From Areca catechu (Eukaryota > Streptophyta > Magnoliopsida > Arecales > Arecaceae): 64,000 nucleotides of DNA. Positions 24,290 to 35,565 of the stretch are shown here, one piece after another (the stretch's first letter is position 1; every line of letters begins with the position of its first letter). The DNA is taken from contig CM038051.1 of assembly GCA_021397845.1 (NCBI GenBank), forward strand, positions 19,095,356 through 19,159,355. Direction: 5' to 3'. The translations under genes and the position numbers were made by a program. Below the pieces are notes generated by a model. That model was not told the DNA's origin. It saw only the letters and a program-made list of their open reading frames with translations, and searched no databases.

Positions 24290-24965
24290 TAGCCTTAGGT
24301 CCAATTTTCTTTATCAATTTGAAAAGGACCTACACCACGGGATGAGAATAAACACATAGTCTCATTTGAAAAATTATTTGACTTTCTTATGAAAATTGGC
24401 CATATGCTTGTAAGTTTCTTTACTCAAATTGATTTTCTTTTTGATGCAAATCCCTAACATGTTATGCATATGACTCTACAGGCTAGTTACTTGTGCATGC
24501 ATGGACAAAGTGTATGGGCTTTCTCGGTGTATCCATGTACACTCTTAAATGGATTTTCTTGGTGGACCTGTTGACTGAGCTAATGTATGCAAATTCAATG
24601 TGAGGTCCCTGATTTTCAGTACTCTTCTTAGCTAGATAATTTGAACAGGTCTTCAACTTTGGTCTGGCCCTCAGCTTGAATGGTGGGTGGGGTAGAAGAA
24701 TTTAGTTTATACTCCAGATTTATGTCATAGGGCTTTCTAAAATTGATACCGACTCGGACAACCCTATTAGACACAGTAGGTTTTCGTAGGTTTTACAATC
24801 TAACCACTTTTTCTAGAGAAGGTTTGATCAATTTAGAAATATCAAAAATTCGTGAACAGGATAAAAATTGTGCCATCTTGGAATGCTGATTTGGGTTCAT
24901 CTTATATCGTGGGACTAAATTGATAGCATGCTGGATGTCCCTAGATAATAATTAATTTTTAAAAA
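24290..24965 (-). pseudogene. Old gypsy integrase fragment C
   Basis: Read on the minus strand from about 24900 down to 24420, decayed FSKMAHFIPC-like, LEKVVRL and PTIQAEGQTKVEDLF segments match the integrase core of plant gypsy elements (compare FSKMAHFIPC at about 18430 in gypsy B). It differs too much from gypsy B to be its displaced half. Many stops are present. It is the oldest-looking insertion in this stack. Confidence 0.6.
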
Positions 24966-24967
24966 CC

Positions 24968-25112
24968 AATACCATTAATAGCTTTGCCAATAATTATTGA
25001 AAATCTTTCTTTTGAATAATTATTTGACTATCCTATAATTATTTTCAATAATGAACCAATAATTATTGAAAATCTTTCTTTTGAATACCATTAATAGCTT
25101 TGCCATGGATCT
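24968..25112. repeat. Scrambled duplication near the CACTA/gypsy C junction
   Basis: AATAATTATTGAAAATCTTTC and CCATTAATAGCTTTGCCA each occur twice, the first at about 24989 and 25058, the second at about 24972 and 25088, so the order changes between copies. This suggests repair-associated filler DNA at an old insertion or deletion. Confidence 0.6.
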
Positions 25113-25740
25113 ACATTATCCTATAATTATTGAGATATTTGTATAAGTATATGCATTTGTCCTTTACATTACATCAGTTGATCAATAACATATTATGACT
25201 TTTTAAATATTTTTAAAAAAATACTCATTGTATAGAAGTGTAGACCCGCCAATTGATTAATGTACATATTCTATAACATCAGTACATATATATTTTCTTG
25301 TACGGGTGGAAGAATTATGCACACTGGTCAATTGATTATCTAATTTCTATAGTTTGAGAATTGTAAATAATTGTATGGATAATATAGTAATCAAGCGGTA
25401 TGGGTAGAGTTCGATATAAATTTTGGACATCATTTTCTTATAGTTCTCCTTATACATCATTAGTTGTGTGAGGAGAACTAAAGGAAAATGCTGCCAAAAT
25501 TTTTTTAGAACTCTTATTGCATATCGTTTGATTTTTATAATTGATCTATATAAATAATACAATTTTTGAATAGGATAGGACCTAACTTTACCTATTAATT
25601 GGTAATAGGATGTAATATTTATTAGTTAAGTTATATTATTTTTCATATAATTTTTTAAAAAAATTACTTGGTGCATTATTATTTTTTGAAGAATTTTTCT
25701 TGATTTTAGATAACTTGGAAGTTCGACATTATATTCTATA
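25113..25740. other. CACTA interior before the transposase, AT-rich, no gene seen
   Basis: This stretch is low in GC with only short frames. It precedes the transposase start and could be its leader or promoter. Confidence 0.4.
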
Positions 25741-28700
25741 ATGGATAAATGTTGGATAAGTAAACCAAAAAATATCAAAGAATATATAGGTGGAGTTCAT
25801 GATTTTATTAAATTTGATATGGATAAAAGTAGTTTGAATGTAAAGATTTTATGTCCATATCGATGATGTCTTAACAATTCTTGTCTAAATCCATAAACTG
25901 TTGAAGAACATTTAGTTTAGAATGGTTTTGTAAGGGGTTATACCAAGTGGGTTTTTCATGAAGAATTTATATTGCCAATATCAAGTAATCAACTCTTGTC
26001 TGATCTTGGATCCAATAATATGTAAGAAAATCTTATAGAAGATGATGATATAACGGGTTTGATCGTAAATGTTTTTCGATAAGGTGTTCAAAACTTTGAA
26101 GGTTCAAGTAATACACATGGAATAGTTGGAATATGTAAGGGTTTTACATTCACGGAACGAATATATGTCGAAGAGCAAATGCAACCATCAAGTACTGAGT
26201 CAGCTCGATATCATAATTTAGTGAAAGATGCAGATGAATAATTATATCTGGGCTGTTTGAAATTTTCTAAGATCTCTTTTCTTATACATTTATTTCATAT
26301 AACATATATGAATGGATGGTCCACAAAGAGTTTTACCATGTTTCTCAAGTTGTTAAAAGATGCATTTCCAAAAGGCACTGGTTTACCATCCTCTTATTAT
26401 AAAGAACATAAAGTTATCAATAAATTGGATCTTGGATATCAAAAAATTCATAGTTATCCGAAAGACTGTATATTATATCATGGTGCAAATGCTGATCGAG
26501 AGTCATGCAATGTATGTGGATCTTTATGATGGATAACTCATGAAGAAGATGACGATGATGTAATGAACGAAATAGATACACTATGGAGTACAAAGAAACC
26601 AGTGAATGTATTGCATTACTTTTCTCTTATTCCTCGATTGAAGAGGCTACATTCATCGTCGAAAATAGCTTCATTAATGAAATGGCATGATGAAGGACGT
26701 ATGAAAGATGGAATGTTGAGACATCCAGCAGATAGTTTAACATTAAAAGAATTTAAAGCTAGGCATTCCGATTTTGCCTATGATATTTATAATGTTCGGT
26801 TGGGTTTAGCTTCAGATGACTTCAATCATTTCGGACTCTAAATCCTATATATAGTACTTGGTTAGTGATTCTAATACCGTACAATTTATTACCATGGCTG
26901 GGCATGAAACAATCCTTATCTTGTTAATGGTTATTCCAGGTGATGAGGGTCCGGAAATGATATTAATATTTTTCTACAACCTTTAATAGAGAAATTGAAA
27001 TAGTTGTGGGAAGGTGTCGATGTACTTAATGCTTACAATGGTGAAATATTTAAACTATGGTAGCTTTGTTATGAATCATTAATAATTTTCTAGCATATAC
27101 CAATTAATCTGGCTGGAGTGCAAAGGGATAGGTTGCATTTCCTTGTTGTGCAGATTTGACACATTCAATTTGGTTAAAACATGGAGAAAATTTTTATTAT
27201 ATAGGACATCATCGATAGTTTGAACTAAATCATCTATTTCGGTTTTAGAAAGATTTATTTTATGGTACCATAGAATTAGGATATGCACCTATTTCACCTT
27301 CTGGAACTAATATTCGTAAACAAATGGATTTTATCAATTACATATATGCTAAATTCTTGAAGTCTTCTAAAAAAAGAGGAAGGGATGATCAACAAGGATT
27401 GTTAGAAGAAGTGAATACTACTAGTATAGATGCACAGGTATTTGAAGATCTTGATAATTTTTTTGAAAATGAAAATGAGATAGATGTACATATAGCATCT
27501 ACAAATCAGCTAGCAAATATTTATGAAAGAAAAGAAGTATCTTCTTTAACTTACTTTATTGGGGATATAATCTTATTCGGTATATTCTTGATGTCATACA
27601 CATAGAGAAGAATGTTTATGATAATCTGCTTGGAACATTATTGAATCTTGATGAAAAGACCAAAGATAACATAAAGGCATGACTGGATTTAAAAGAATTA
27701 GGTATCCGATAGGAGCTTCATCCTAGAATGCTTGCTAATGATAGAATTTATTTGCCTCCTGTATCTTATACAATGTCTGCTCAAGAAAAAGATAATTTTA
27801 TGATAATATTAAAAAATATTAAAGTATCTAATGGATATGCATCAAGTATTTTAAGGTGTGTGCATCTTAAAGATCAAAAAATTTTTAATCTCAAAAGTCA
27901 TGATGGTCACATATTGATGTAAGATATCTTTTCAATAGCTTCAAGATCATCAGTGCCTAAACAAATTCTTGTAATTATAATTCGTTATCATCATCTTTTA
28001 AGGCATCATGTTCAAAGGTTATTGATCCTGGAGAGCTTGATCAGTTAAAGTCTGATACTATGATTACACTTTATCAGATGGAGAAGATTTTTCCTCATAG
28101 ATTTTTTACTATTATGGTACATCCACTCATTCACTTAGCTTCGGAAGTCAAGCTTGGTGGAATAGTGCACTATAGATGGATATATCCTATTGAGAGGTAT
28201 TGTTGTCGATTTTTAATCCTTATATATTATTGATAAAAGTAGTGTCATAATGATATGTAAATAAATTTTTAATTTTTGTTGGTATCTTGTACGATTGAAA
28301 GATTATGTACAAAACAGAGCCTATCCAGAAGAATTGATTATGGAAGGATATATTGCTGAAGAGTGTTTGACATTTTGTTTAAGATACCTTCACGATGTAG
28401 AGACTATATTTAATAGACCTCAACGGTATAGTGATTTCGTAAATAATACTAAATTGTATAAGTATTCTATTGCTGATAGAGTAATGGAAAAAAGTGAAAG
28501 TATTATATTAGATCAGAAATCAATGACACAAGCATATCATTATGTGTTACTTCATGATAAAATGATATCTGACTATTGTAGGTTAATATTATTTAATATA
28601 TTTCAAGTTTAAATATCATATCTTATTTTTTATTCTAAATGAATAATGTAAAGTTTATGCAGCAAATTTTTAATGTCTCAGTGACAAGCTAATCATAGCA

Positions 28701-29260
28701 CTCAACTTAATCTAAGGATTGAACATCGATAATTGGTCGAGTTATTTCCTACATAGCTTTAAAAACATGTTTGACATATATTTAAAGAATATATAGATAG
28801 ATTTAACATCAAATAACTCGTTAATATTTTTATTATTTTTTAGGTATCAATGAGATGATGAAGAGAAATTATTCAGATAAATTAATAGCCTTGGCTCGAG
28901 AACCTAACAAAGTTATTAACAGATATAAGGGTTTCATAATCAATGATTTTAAATTTCATATTAAAGATCATGAAAAATTTAGGAAAACACAGAATAGCGA
29001 TGTTATGGTGAAAGTAAATGGAACAATTTATTATGGTACACTTAAGGATATTTATGAGTTAGATTATTATAGAATCTTTAAAATCATATTGTTTAGATGT
29101 GATTGGATAGACATAAACTCATCAAAGGGTTTGAAACAAGATGTATTTAGATTTACACTTATAAATTTTATAAGGTTGATATATATCGGTATCTTATTGA
29201 AGGATGATCCATTCATTTTTTCTTTTCAAGCTCGTCAAGTACTTTTTGTATAAGATGTAA
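25741..29260 (+). pseudogene. CACTA TNPD/tnp2-type transposase, broken
   Basis: It starts MDKCWISKPKNIKEYIGGVHDF at 25741, matching the transposase-associated N-terminal domain, which ends near YTKWVFHEEF. 26257-26860 is the tnp2 (Transposase_21) catalytic region: LFHITYMNGWSTKSFTMFL, CILYHGANADRESCNVCGSL, KWHDEGRMKDGMLRHPADS and VRLGLASDDFNHFG. 27324-27922 continues with IRKQMDFIN and the HDGHILM stretch that opens the DUF4218 region. 28100-28610 completes DUF4218 (ASEVKLGGIVHYRWIYPIERY, intron-like gap at about 28203-28290, then EGYIAEECLTF). 28855-29253 is DUF4216 (TQNSDVMVKVNGTIYYG and LFRCDWIDIN). It would excise and reinsert the element. More than ten stops make it inactive. Confidence 0.88.
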
Positions 29261-29879
29261 AAGATAAAGATTGGGCTACTATTATTAAAACAAAATATAA
29301 AAACTTATATGATATTGAAAAGTAGCTGGAAGATGATGAAAATGATGACACTTATATGCATTCCATGCTATTTAATTTTGTACCAGTTGATGACATACAT
29401 GCTACAATATCCTTGGTTAGGATGAAATTTGAAGGAAATGCTAATGCTTGATTTTTATTGGTATTAATTTTGCAATATATGTAATTTATAGTAATTATTA
29501 TGTTAAATTAATATTTATGTTCACTGATTCTGACTCTGATATAAATGATAGATGATATTATGTCGTGCTCGTACTGATTTGACGGTGTGCAGTTCCAATA
29601 CTCACGGAAAGAGGTCGGCATTTCTTCTTTAGTATAGCAGGCTGAGGTGGATACTTCGGTGCAACAGGTTCATACCGGTCCTTCTTCAGTACTGGAAGTT
29701 GTGGCTAATCCTTCGGCACAACAGTCTGCTGCAAGTCTATCATCCTCGAGACAGCATGATCCTTCTGTTGATGTAGTAGATGATGAGCTATACATTTAGG
29801 GTAATTTATTTTTAATTTGGTTTGATAAAAATTTATTACATTTCTTACTATAATTTACTTATATCTATTTTTTTGCGAA

Positions 29880-31380
29880 CAAATATGTGAGGGTTACATA
29901 CAGATGCGGGTCCATAGTAATACAGGATGTCTGGTAGATGCACGAGAGTAAGAAGATAGTGGTTAAGTGCAACCAGCTAGGGTAGCCAATTAAAAAAGCC
30001 GCCAACTTATTGAGCTCATTTTTAGGGATAGTTGCACGAAGGCGTTAGCTTTGCCCACTGAGTTATGCAAAGTAGAATGACATGCTTCTGATATATAAAG
30101 ATTCTATAAGTTATGCAGGTAAAAAATTGAATAAAAATAAGTTGCTGGGTATGACCGAGGAGCAGGTAGTTGGTACCTGTCTCTTGATGTACCCTCTCAT
30201 TAGTGGGTGGAGTTGGTTCATTATTGGTTCTTCAAGAGGGGACAGGTGTATTCTAATCAATCTTTTAAGCAACTTTATTAAGATATTTAATTTATGTTAT
30301 ACATTATATATATACTTTACTTTCATGATATAACAAGTTATTTATTTGATTTTACAGACATATTCTGATATTGGTAGAGCCGCACTAGCATCTCTATCTT
30401 TTTTTCATATATCGGGATCCAAGAGTTACGCACGAGTCAGACAAGAGTTTGCATGTTCCTTAAACTATAAACTTGTATTTTTTTATATTAAAGTATTTTT
30501 ATATTTTAATAAAACTAACATTATGTATCATGGACGATGTATCATGATACATATAAGTATCGTATATCACGATACACATAAATATTGCGATACATATAAG
30601 TATCGGGATACACATAGTATCACGATACATATAAGTATCGCAATACATATGTGTATCATGATACACAAAAGTATTGTGATACATATATATATCCTGATAT
30701 ACATAAATATCACGATCATATAATATCGTAATACATTTATGTATCGCGATACACATAAGTATCGCGAGTGATACACATATGTATCGTGATACTTAAATAA
30801 TTTTTAAATTTTTTTGAATTATTTACTTAAAATTATAATTTTTCTTGTAGATATATAAGCATGGAAGAGAACCCGATGAGGTGGAGTTTTACCGAATGAC
30901 TCATACTCACCGTGATGGCACTTTTGTCAGAGATGAGTCGAGAGACTTATATGTAATTATTTATTATAATTTATTTCATACAATGATTTTAATTGGATTT
31001 TGTTAGTCATTGAGATCTAATTTCCTTAAATTAATATAGGAAAGAGCTATAGCTCTTATTGCCGAGTGTGTCTATGACACTATAGCATCTATGCAAGGTA
31101 ATCGCATTAAGGTCGAGGTATTTATGGAGCTAATGGGATCGGAGCACTACAGTCGAGCGAGGGGTTATGGAGTTGGAGTCATCTTCATTCAGTTATCTGT
31201 GGTGAATAGATATACACATAATATGACAGATGGTACTCAGGATGCACGTATTTGCATATTTAAGTAGGAGATAGAGGAGATGCAACAGAGCCATGCCACC
31301 GATAGAGCAACGATGGATGTCATGAAAGAGCATATTGAGCGACTTACATTTGTCGTACAGATATTTATTCTACATCAGGT
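29880..31380 (+). pseudogene. CACTA second gene, Transposase_24-like (TNPA side), broken
   Basis: Exon-like pieces on the plus strand read QLG-PIKKAANLLSSFLGIVA (29975-30035), MLLIYKDSISYAGKKL (30082 onward), YSDIGRAALASLSFFHISGS plus KSYARVRQEF (30360-30450), then after a 400 bp gap HGREPDEVEFYRMTHTHRDG plus TFVRDESRDLY (30860-30950) and ERAIALIAECVYDTIASMQG onward (31040-31260). The order and the S(K)SFAR.R, GREP and THT.DG words match the plant Ptta/En/Spm transposase family. Introns are inferred from the gaps. At least four stops are present. Confidence 0.75.
30530..30795. repeat. Minisatellite of ~16-17 bp units (CGATACATATAAGTAT)
   Basis: About fifteen imperfect units alternate between ATGATACATATAAGTATCG and CACGATACACATAAGTATCG. 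Each half is nearly palindromic, so the array can form hairpins. It lies in the intron-like gap between two exon pieces of the second CACTA gene. Open frames across it on the minus strand (YHDT/YRDT repeats) are artefacts of the array. Confidence 0.85.
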
Positions 31381-31804
31381 AAACACATATATTATTAAAT
31401 AGATATTCTTATATTAAATCAATGATTTATATAATATATTGTCGATCATATATAGTTTAGCAACTTAATCATTTTAAATATTTCTTATAAGCTTCTGGAG
31501 TATTAGATCCTCATGGACAGGATGATGACATTCCTCCTACAGATCATTGACCTCGACTTTTTTTATTTTTTATTTTTTATTTAATATATTTTTTAATTTT
31601 GTTAAATTTTAGATTGTAATAAACTTTCTTATATTGAAATGTAATGAAATTTATATTTGGAATTTCAATTGCGAAGAATGTATGCAATATGATTTTATGA
31701 TTATTATGATTTCATTATATAAGTTCAGCAAAAAAAAAAAAAAAACAAATTTTGATTTTAAAAGTTTTTATTTTATTTTTTATAAAAAATAAATTTATTG
31801 ATGC

Positions 31805-31960
31805 TTAAATGCGTCGGCAAATTTCTAATGCTTTAAAGTATCAGTAATTTGAATTTTGCCGATACTTTTAAAAAGCGTCGAGAATTTTTCGATGCTTTAA
31901 AGCATCAATAATGTGAAATATACCGACGCTTTTAAAGAGCATCGAAAAAAATTATCTTCA
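31805..31960. repeat. CACTA 3' subterminal repeats
   Basis: Short units built on GATGCTTTAAAG(C/T)ATC and (A/C)CGACGCTTTTAAA(A/G)AGC recur in both orientations at least five times. Related words (AAGCGTC, GTGTCGGCAC, ACACTTAAAAGCATTGGC) occur near the left end at 11448-11525. Subterminal arrays of this kind bind the TNPA-type protein in En/Spm elements (family knowledge). Binding here is inferred. Confidence 0.7.
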
Positions 31961-32042
31961 CTCTCACATTCTCAATTTTTTTAAAATATCGGAATGATTT
32001 TTGCTGATGCTTATTAGTATCGAGAAAGATCTTTTTAGTGTT

Positions 32043-32067
32043 GCCTTTTACCAGTATTATTATAGTG
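32043..32067 (-). repeat. CACTA right terminal inverted repeat
   Basis: Plus-strand GCCTTTTACCAGTATTATTA continuing to TAGTG is the inverted partner of the left terminus and marks the end of the element. Confidence 0.85.
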
Positions 32068-32700
32068 CATGTTCTCATTTTTATTGTTCTTAGCGGATAA
32101 GGCATTACAATTTTGGGCTACAAAGTGGTGGACAGAACTTTCTTGATACTCCTATTATCGTCAACCCTAAGTGTGGGATTTGATTTCACATTTCCAGTAC
32201 GATTAAAAAAATAATAATTTTTGTTCTCATGTGCTAGTTGGAACCTTCTCTGCAGGAAGCTATGAATGATTTTGGAGTTATCTAATGAGTTGGCTCAGCC
32301 CATCAAGTCCTTTGTATATGAGGAGATATAATTTAAGGGAAAGCTGGGTTTCAGATTACGCTTCTAATTCTTCTAATATTATTTTTTGTGGACTAACTAT
32401 GTAAAATTCCTTATATACGAAAGAGCTCATGAACCCGGCGGATAATTAAGTAAGAACAATTTTAAAATATTCAAAATATGCTCATCAACCCGAAGTGAGC
32501 TGCTATTTATTATCAAAAACCTTTTTTATAATTTGGTACCAGGTTCTTCGCATAATTTAAATAGTTTTAATTTTTTTTTTTTGCTTATCTGCTGGGTTCA
32601 TGTGCTTCCCTCTAACAGAATATGCTCAGGGGAATCTGGATACGTTGAAGGAGAATTCTAGAGCATGACTAAGGTCATGAAAAAGTAATTAAGAGTAGAT
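32068..32700. other. Flank right of the CACTA element, no gene seen
   Basis: Mixed sequence with short frames only. I see no homology I can name and no repeat beyond short A/T runs. Confidence 0.4.
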
Positions 32701-33560
32701 TAAGTATTATACATTAATAATGGTTGGCGTTGATCCCTGTGGACCGGACGGAGTGACTAGGTTGCTGGTTCGCCCTTCCAGATTCCTGCAAAATAAATCA
32801 TTGACCAGATTTTTTCCGGTTTGGGACGCTCCGATACCTAAGTCATCAGAGTTCAGGCCACAGAATGGAGAGCTCAAAAAGAAAGGAAATGGGATGAAAG
32901 GGGTGGAGAGCTTAAAATGGCGTAGCAAGAGCTAGTCATGGACTAGCTAGATTTGCGTGGAATGGTCCTTCCTCGGAGGTCCCTTCTTATCTCTTTTTAT
33001 AGGTGTCATTGTAACTGAAAGTAATTAATCCCTCATAATTTCTGTTAGGGAAGTTAGTTAATCTAACTTCCCTGTAACTAGATGTGGTTGCTGTTGGAAG
33101 TTGGTTACCTCAGTCTTATTGAAGCCGGGGCTATTAATCACGTGGTTGGTTATGACAACCAAATTAGTTTTTGGTGGCTTTAGGCCGAGGTAAACCATTC
33201 ACTTAATTCAAAACCATCCTTTTTGGAAAGGGCCAAAGTCAAGCTAGCCATTTGTTTCGAAACCATCCTCTTTTGATTGGACCAAAGATGGATTAGCCAT
33301 TTGCTTCGAAACCATCCTCTTCAGATTGGGCTGAAGAATGATTAGCCATTTGCTTCAGAACAGCATGGATCAGGCATATACTTCGAAGTTGTCATCTTCG
33401 AAGCAAGCCGAATACTGATCATACACTGTGCGATATCGTTGGCTGGAACGTAATATCGAATCGTTGCTCCGTCGGGCTTCAGAATCATCCTTATATCCAT
33501 TGGCTTGGTTGATCGGTACGAACAGGATCAATTAAACCTTTGGGACGGTAATCACCTTTT
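32701..33560. mobile_element. LTR-like block, possibly a solo LTR
   Basis: It opens with GTTGGCGTTGATCCCTGTGG and a GGTTGCTGGTTCGCCCTTCC word of a kind seen near LTR ends of plant retroelements. It contains CTTCTTATCTCTTTTTATAGG, which could be an LTR TATA region (about 32984-33004). No coding region and no second copy is present. No clear target duplication was found. Confidence 0.4.
33195..33365. repeat. Three ~53 bp tandem repeats
   Basis: A unit AGCCATTTG(C/T)TTCGAAACCATCCT followed by CTT, ATTGG and AAAG words recurs three times inside the LTR-like block, the last copy decaying to GCTTCAGAAC. Confidence 0.75.
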
Positions 33561-33655
33561 TTTGAGCCGATTTATCATAACAATAACTATTTCATCCATT
33601 TTAACATGATGGATTTGTCTTTCACAAATTTCAAATACCACTATCCAACTTAATT

Positions 33656-33731
33656 AAGTTTCGATGGAATAAAGATAGGTGGAGATTAGTTTCAAGTTTC
33701 GATGGAATAAAGATAGGTGGAGATTAGTTTC
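33656..33731. repeat. Perfect 38 bp tandem duplication
   Basis: AAGTTTCGATGGAATAAAGA and the next 18 bases occur twice in direct succession with no visible change, so the duplication is recent. Confidence 0.9.
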
Positions 33732-34094
33732 TCCTAATCTTGAACAAAATATAGATTTTAAATGCTTGCATGGATCTTAGGATAAATTAATACCTCATAA
33801 AATATAAATGATACTATGAAAGATAGAGCTGTCAATTGGTCAAGTTCTGGTCAGAATGTAGATATCCAGATCTGGATCTGATCTTAGTTATTGGATCCAA
33901 ATTCGGATCCAAAACTTAATGGGTCTAGTTTTGAAGTACTAAACCCGGATCTTAATGGATCATGGATATTCGAACCCGGATCCGAGACTCGAAATTCATA
34001 TTCAAAATTTTAAAAAATTAAATTTTAAACTCTAAATTTTTACTTGATTAACTCGACGATGGTTACTGCTCGGATGATGGAGAAAGATGAAGAC

Positions 34095-34252
34095 GAAGAA
34101 GCAAAGTTGTTGATCTCATTGCAGAGAGATCTCGGGGATTGGCTTATCAGGCGGCCGTAACAATGTTGGACCCAGTCCATGCGAGATCAAGGCAGATATC
34201 ATAGTCGATGTCGGAGGTGGCGTCGGTGACCATCACCACCTTCCCCTCCAAG
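34095..34252 (-). pseudogene. Captured exon fragment of a short-chain dehydrogenase/reductase
   Basis: The minus strand reads LEGKVVMVTDATSDIDYDIC then LDLAWTGSNIVTAA, stops, and RSLCNEINN. This matches the start of plant short-chain dehydrogenases (expected VTGA(S/T)SGIG for NAD(P) binding, and later A(A/R)R..RL..LC.EI). Two glycines of the cofactor loop are replaced by Asp (GGT-to-GAT type changes). Directly upstream lies CTTTTCAG, a normal splice acceptor, so the fragment came from genomic DNA with its intron rather than from mRNA. It is too short to be an enzyme. Confidence 0.72.
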
Positions 34253-34289
34253 CTGAAAAGAAATGGAACAAAAAATTCCTCTAATAGGA

Positions 34290-34930
34290 TCGTTATTAAT
34301 ACGGCCAAGCACGCAGTTACGATATAATCAACAAGAAATAAATAAATAAACAGAAAATACAAGAAACAAGAATCAAAACCAGCGAGAGACGAGGATTTTA
34401 CGTGGTTCATCCAAACTGGGCTACGTCCATAGTGGCACAGGATCTGCAAAGCTTCACTAAGAGTTGAATCAGGTACAAGCCCTCAAAATACTCTCTCTCA
34501 GAAACTTTTTTAATCCCCTTAAAAGATTTCAGGATTTCTCTCAAATGCACCCGGAGGTACTCACAAAACCTCTCAGATATTCTCTTTGAAATCTCACTTA
34601 CAAACCTCTCGAAAAACTCTATTTTTTCATCAATAATCATAAACCCTCATAGCCTCTATTTATATAGAGTACAAGAAACAGGGCTCGTAGGCATCCAAGA
34701 ATCCAAAAAAATACAAAACTCTAGACTCCCAATCTTCATAGAAGACTTCTGGGCAGTTGGATCGAGACAAACAAGTACCTCATATGAAACCACGTCACCG
34801 CGCTAAAATCTGTGCGCGTAAAAACGAAATGCATGCCAAGCGCCTGACCACCTGGGCCTGGGTTGCGCGACGCACACCCGCGCGCGTGGGTTGGTGAACG
34901 TGGATCGGGACTTTCGGGATGGAAATTAGT
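34290..34930 (-). mobile_element. LTR-like segment inside the hAT element
   Basis: GATTTTACGTGGTTCATCCA then GGGCTACGTCC (34392-34427), a word common in LTRs of plant retroelements, and, on the minus strand, TCTATATAAATAGAGG (34656-34671), a good TATA box, suggest an LTR inserted in the intron of the captured gene piece. The borders are not defined. Confidence 0.4.
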
Positions 34931-35565
34931 CCCCATCTACAACACAAGCTTCGTCATGACCAGTCCATCTCCTATGATCTCTACCCTCCCTATGCCATGG
35001 ATCTCTTGGGCAAAAAGTCAAAGATTTCCCTAGGAAACAACATCGGGGCAGCGATGACCAAAAAGAGGCAACAACGGCAGGCGAGGCTTGGATCCAAGGA
35101 GGACAGCGGCAAGGGGCACCAACAAGAGGCAGTGGCAAGGCTTGGATGCGAGGAGGGCCAATAGGTGAAGGAGTTCGAAAGCAAGGGAGAAGAAGGGGGG
35201 AGGGGAGGAGATGGCCAGTCCGCTAATGCCGGTCTACTGGTGGGTGAAAGGGGGAGCTGCCGAGCCAGGAAAAGGGCACTGGGTAGCAACGGATCCCTTT
35301 TTTCTAACCTTCTTATGAAAATTTTGAGCAGTTGATCTAATCATGCATAATATTTTTAATATATAAATATATAATTATTATATTTTATTATTTAGATCTC
35401 GAATTTATCATATTTGGATATTAAATATTCAGATTCTATCATTTATATTATAATTAAATGATTTTGGATCGAGATAAATAGACCATATATTAATACCAGA
35501 TCCAAATTTATTTTGGATAAATACTAGTGGGATTCAAATCCTAACATGACCTGTTGATAGTTCTA

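Larger units (their letters stand above)
11397..32067 (+). mobile_element. CACTA (En/Spm) DNA transposon, 20.7 kb, filled with nested retroelements
   Basis: The left end reads CACTACAACAAATTTGAG. The reverse complement of the right end reads CACTATAATAATACTGGT. Over 25 bases the two ends agree at 19 positions, including AAAAGGC at the inner side. The flanking three bases are CAG (11394-11396) and CAT (32068-32070), close to the 3 bp target duplication CACTA elements make. Subterminal GCTTTTAAAGCGTCG-like repeats lie inside both ends. It carries relics of both standard genes: a TNPD/tnp2-type transposase and a second Transposase_24-like gene, both on the plus strand. Without the nested insertions (about 12241-24965) the element would be roughly 8 kb, a usual size. 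Stops in both genes make it non-autonomous. Confidence 0.85.
33824..35565. mobile_element. Non-autonomous hAT-type element carrying host gene sequence
   Basis: The left end is TAGAGCTGTCAATTGGTCA. The reverse complement of the right end is TAGAACTATCAACAGGTCA, so 15 of the first 19 bases pair. The flanking 8-mers are ATGAAAGA (33816-33823) and GTGAAGGA (35566-35573). They agree at six of eight positions, and both differences are A/G transitions. An 8 bp target duplication and TAG(A/G)GxTGTCAA ends are features of hAT elements. No transposase is present. Inside lie a short-chain dehydrogenase/reductase exon piece and an LTR-like stretch. Confidence 0.72.

Noticed and set aside
17507..24965. 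Gypsy C (24290-24965) as the displaced 5' half of gypsy B
   Set aside because: It covers the same integrase region as gypsy B with strong divergence, so it is a separate, older insertion.
30499..30776. Minus-strand frames with YHDT/YRDT repeats, and a CRISPR-like look
   Set aside because: They are translations of the minisatellite. There are no unique spacers and this is a plant genome.
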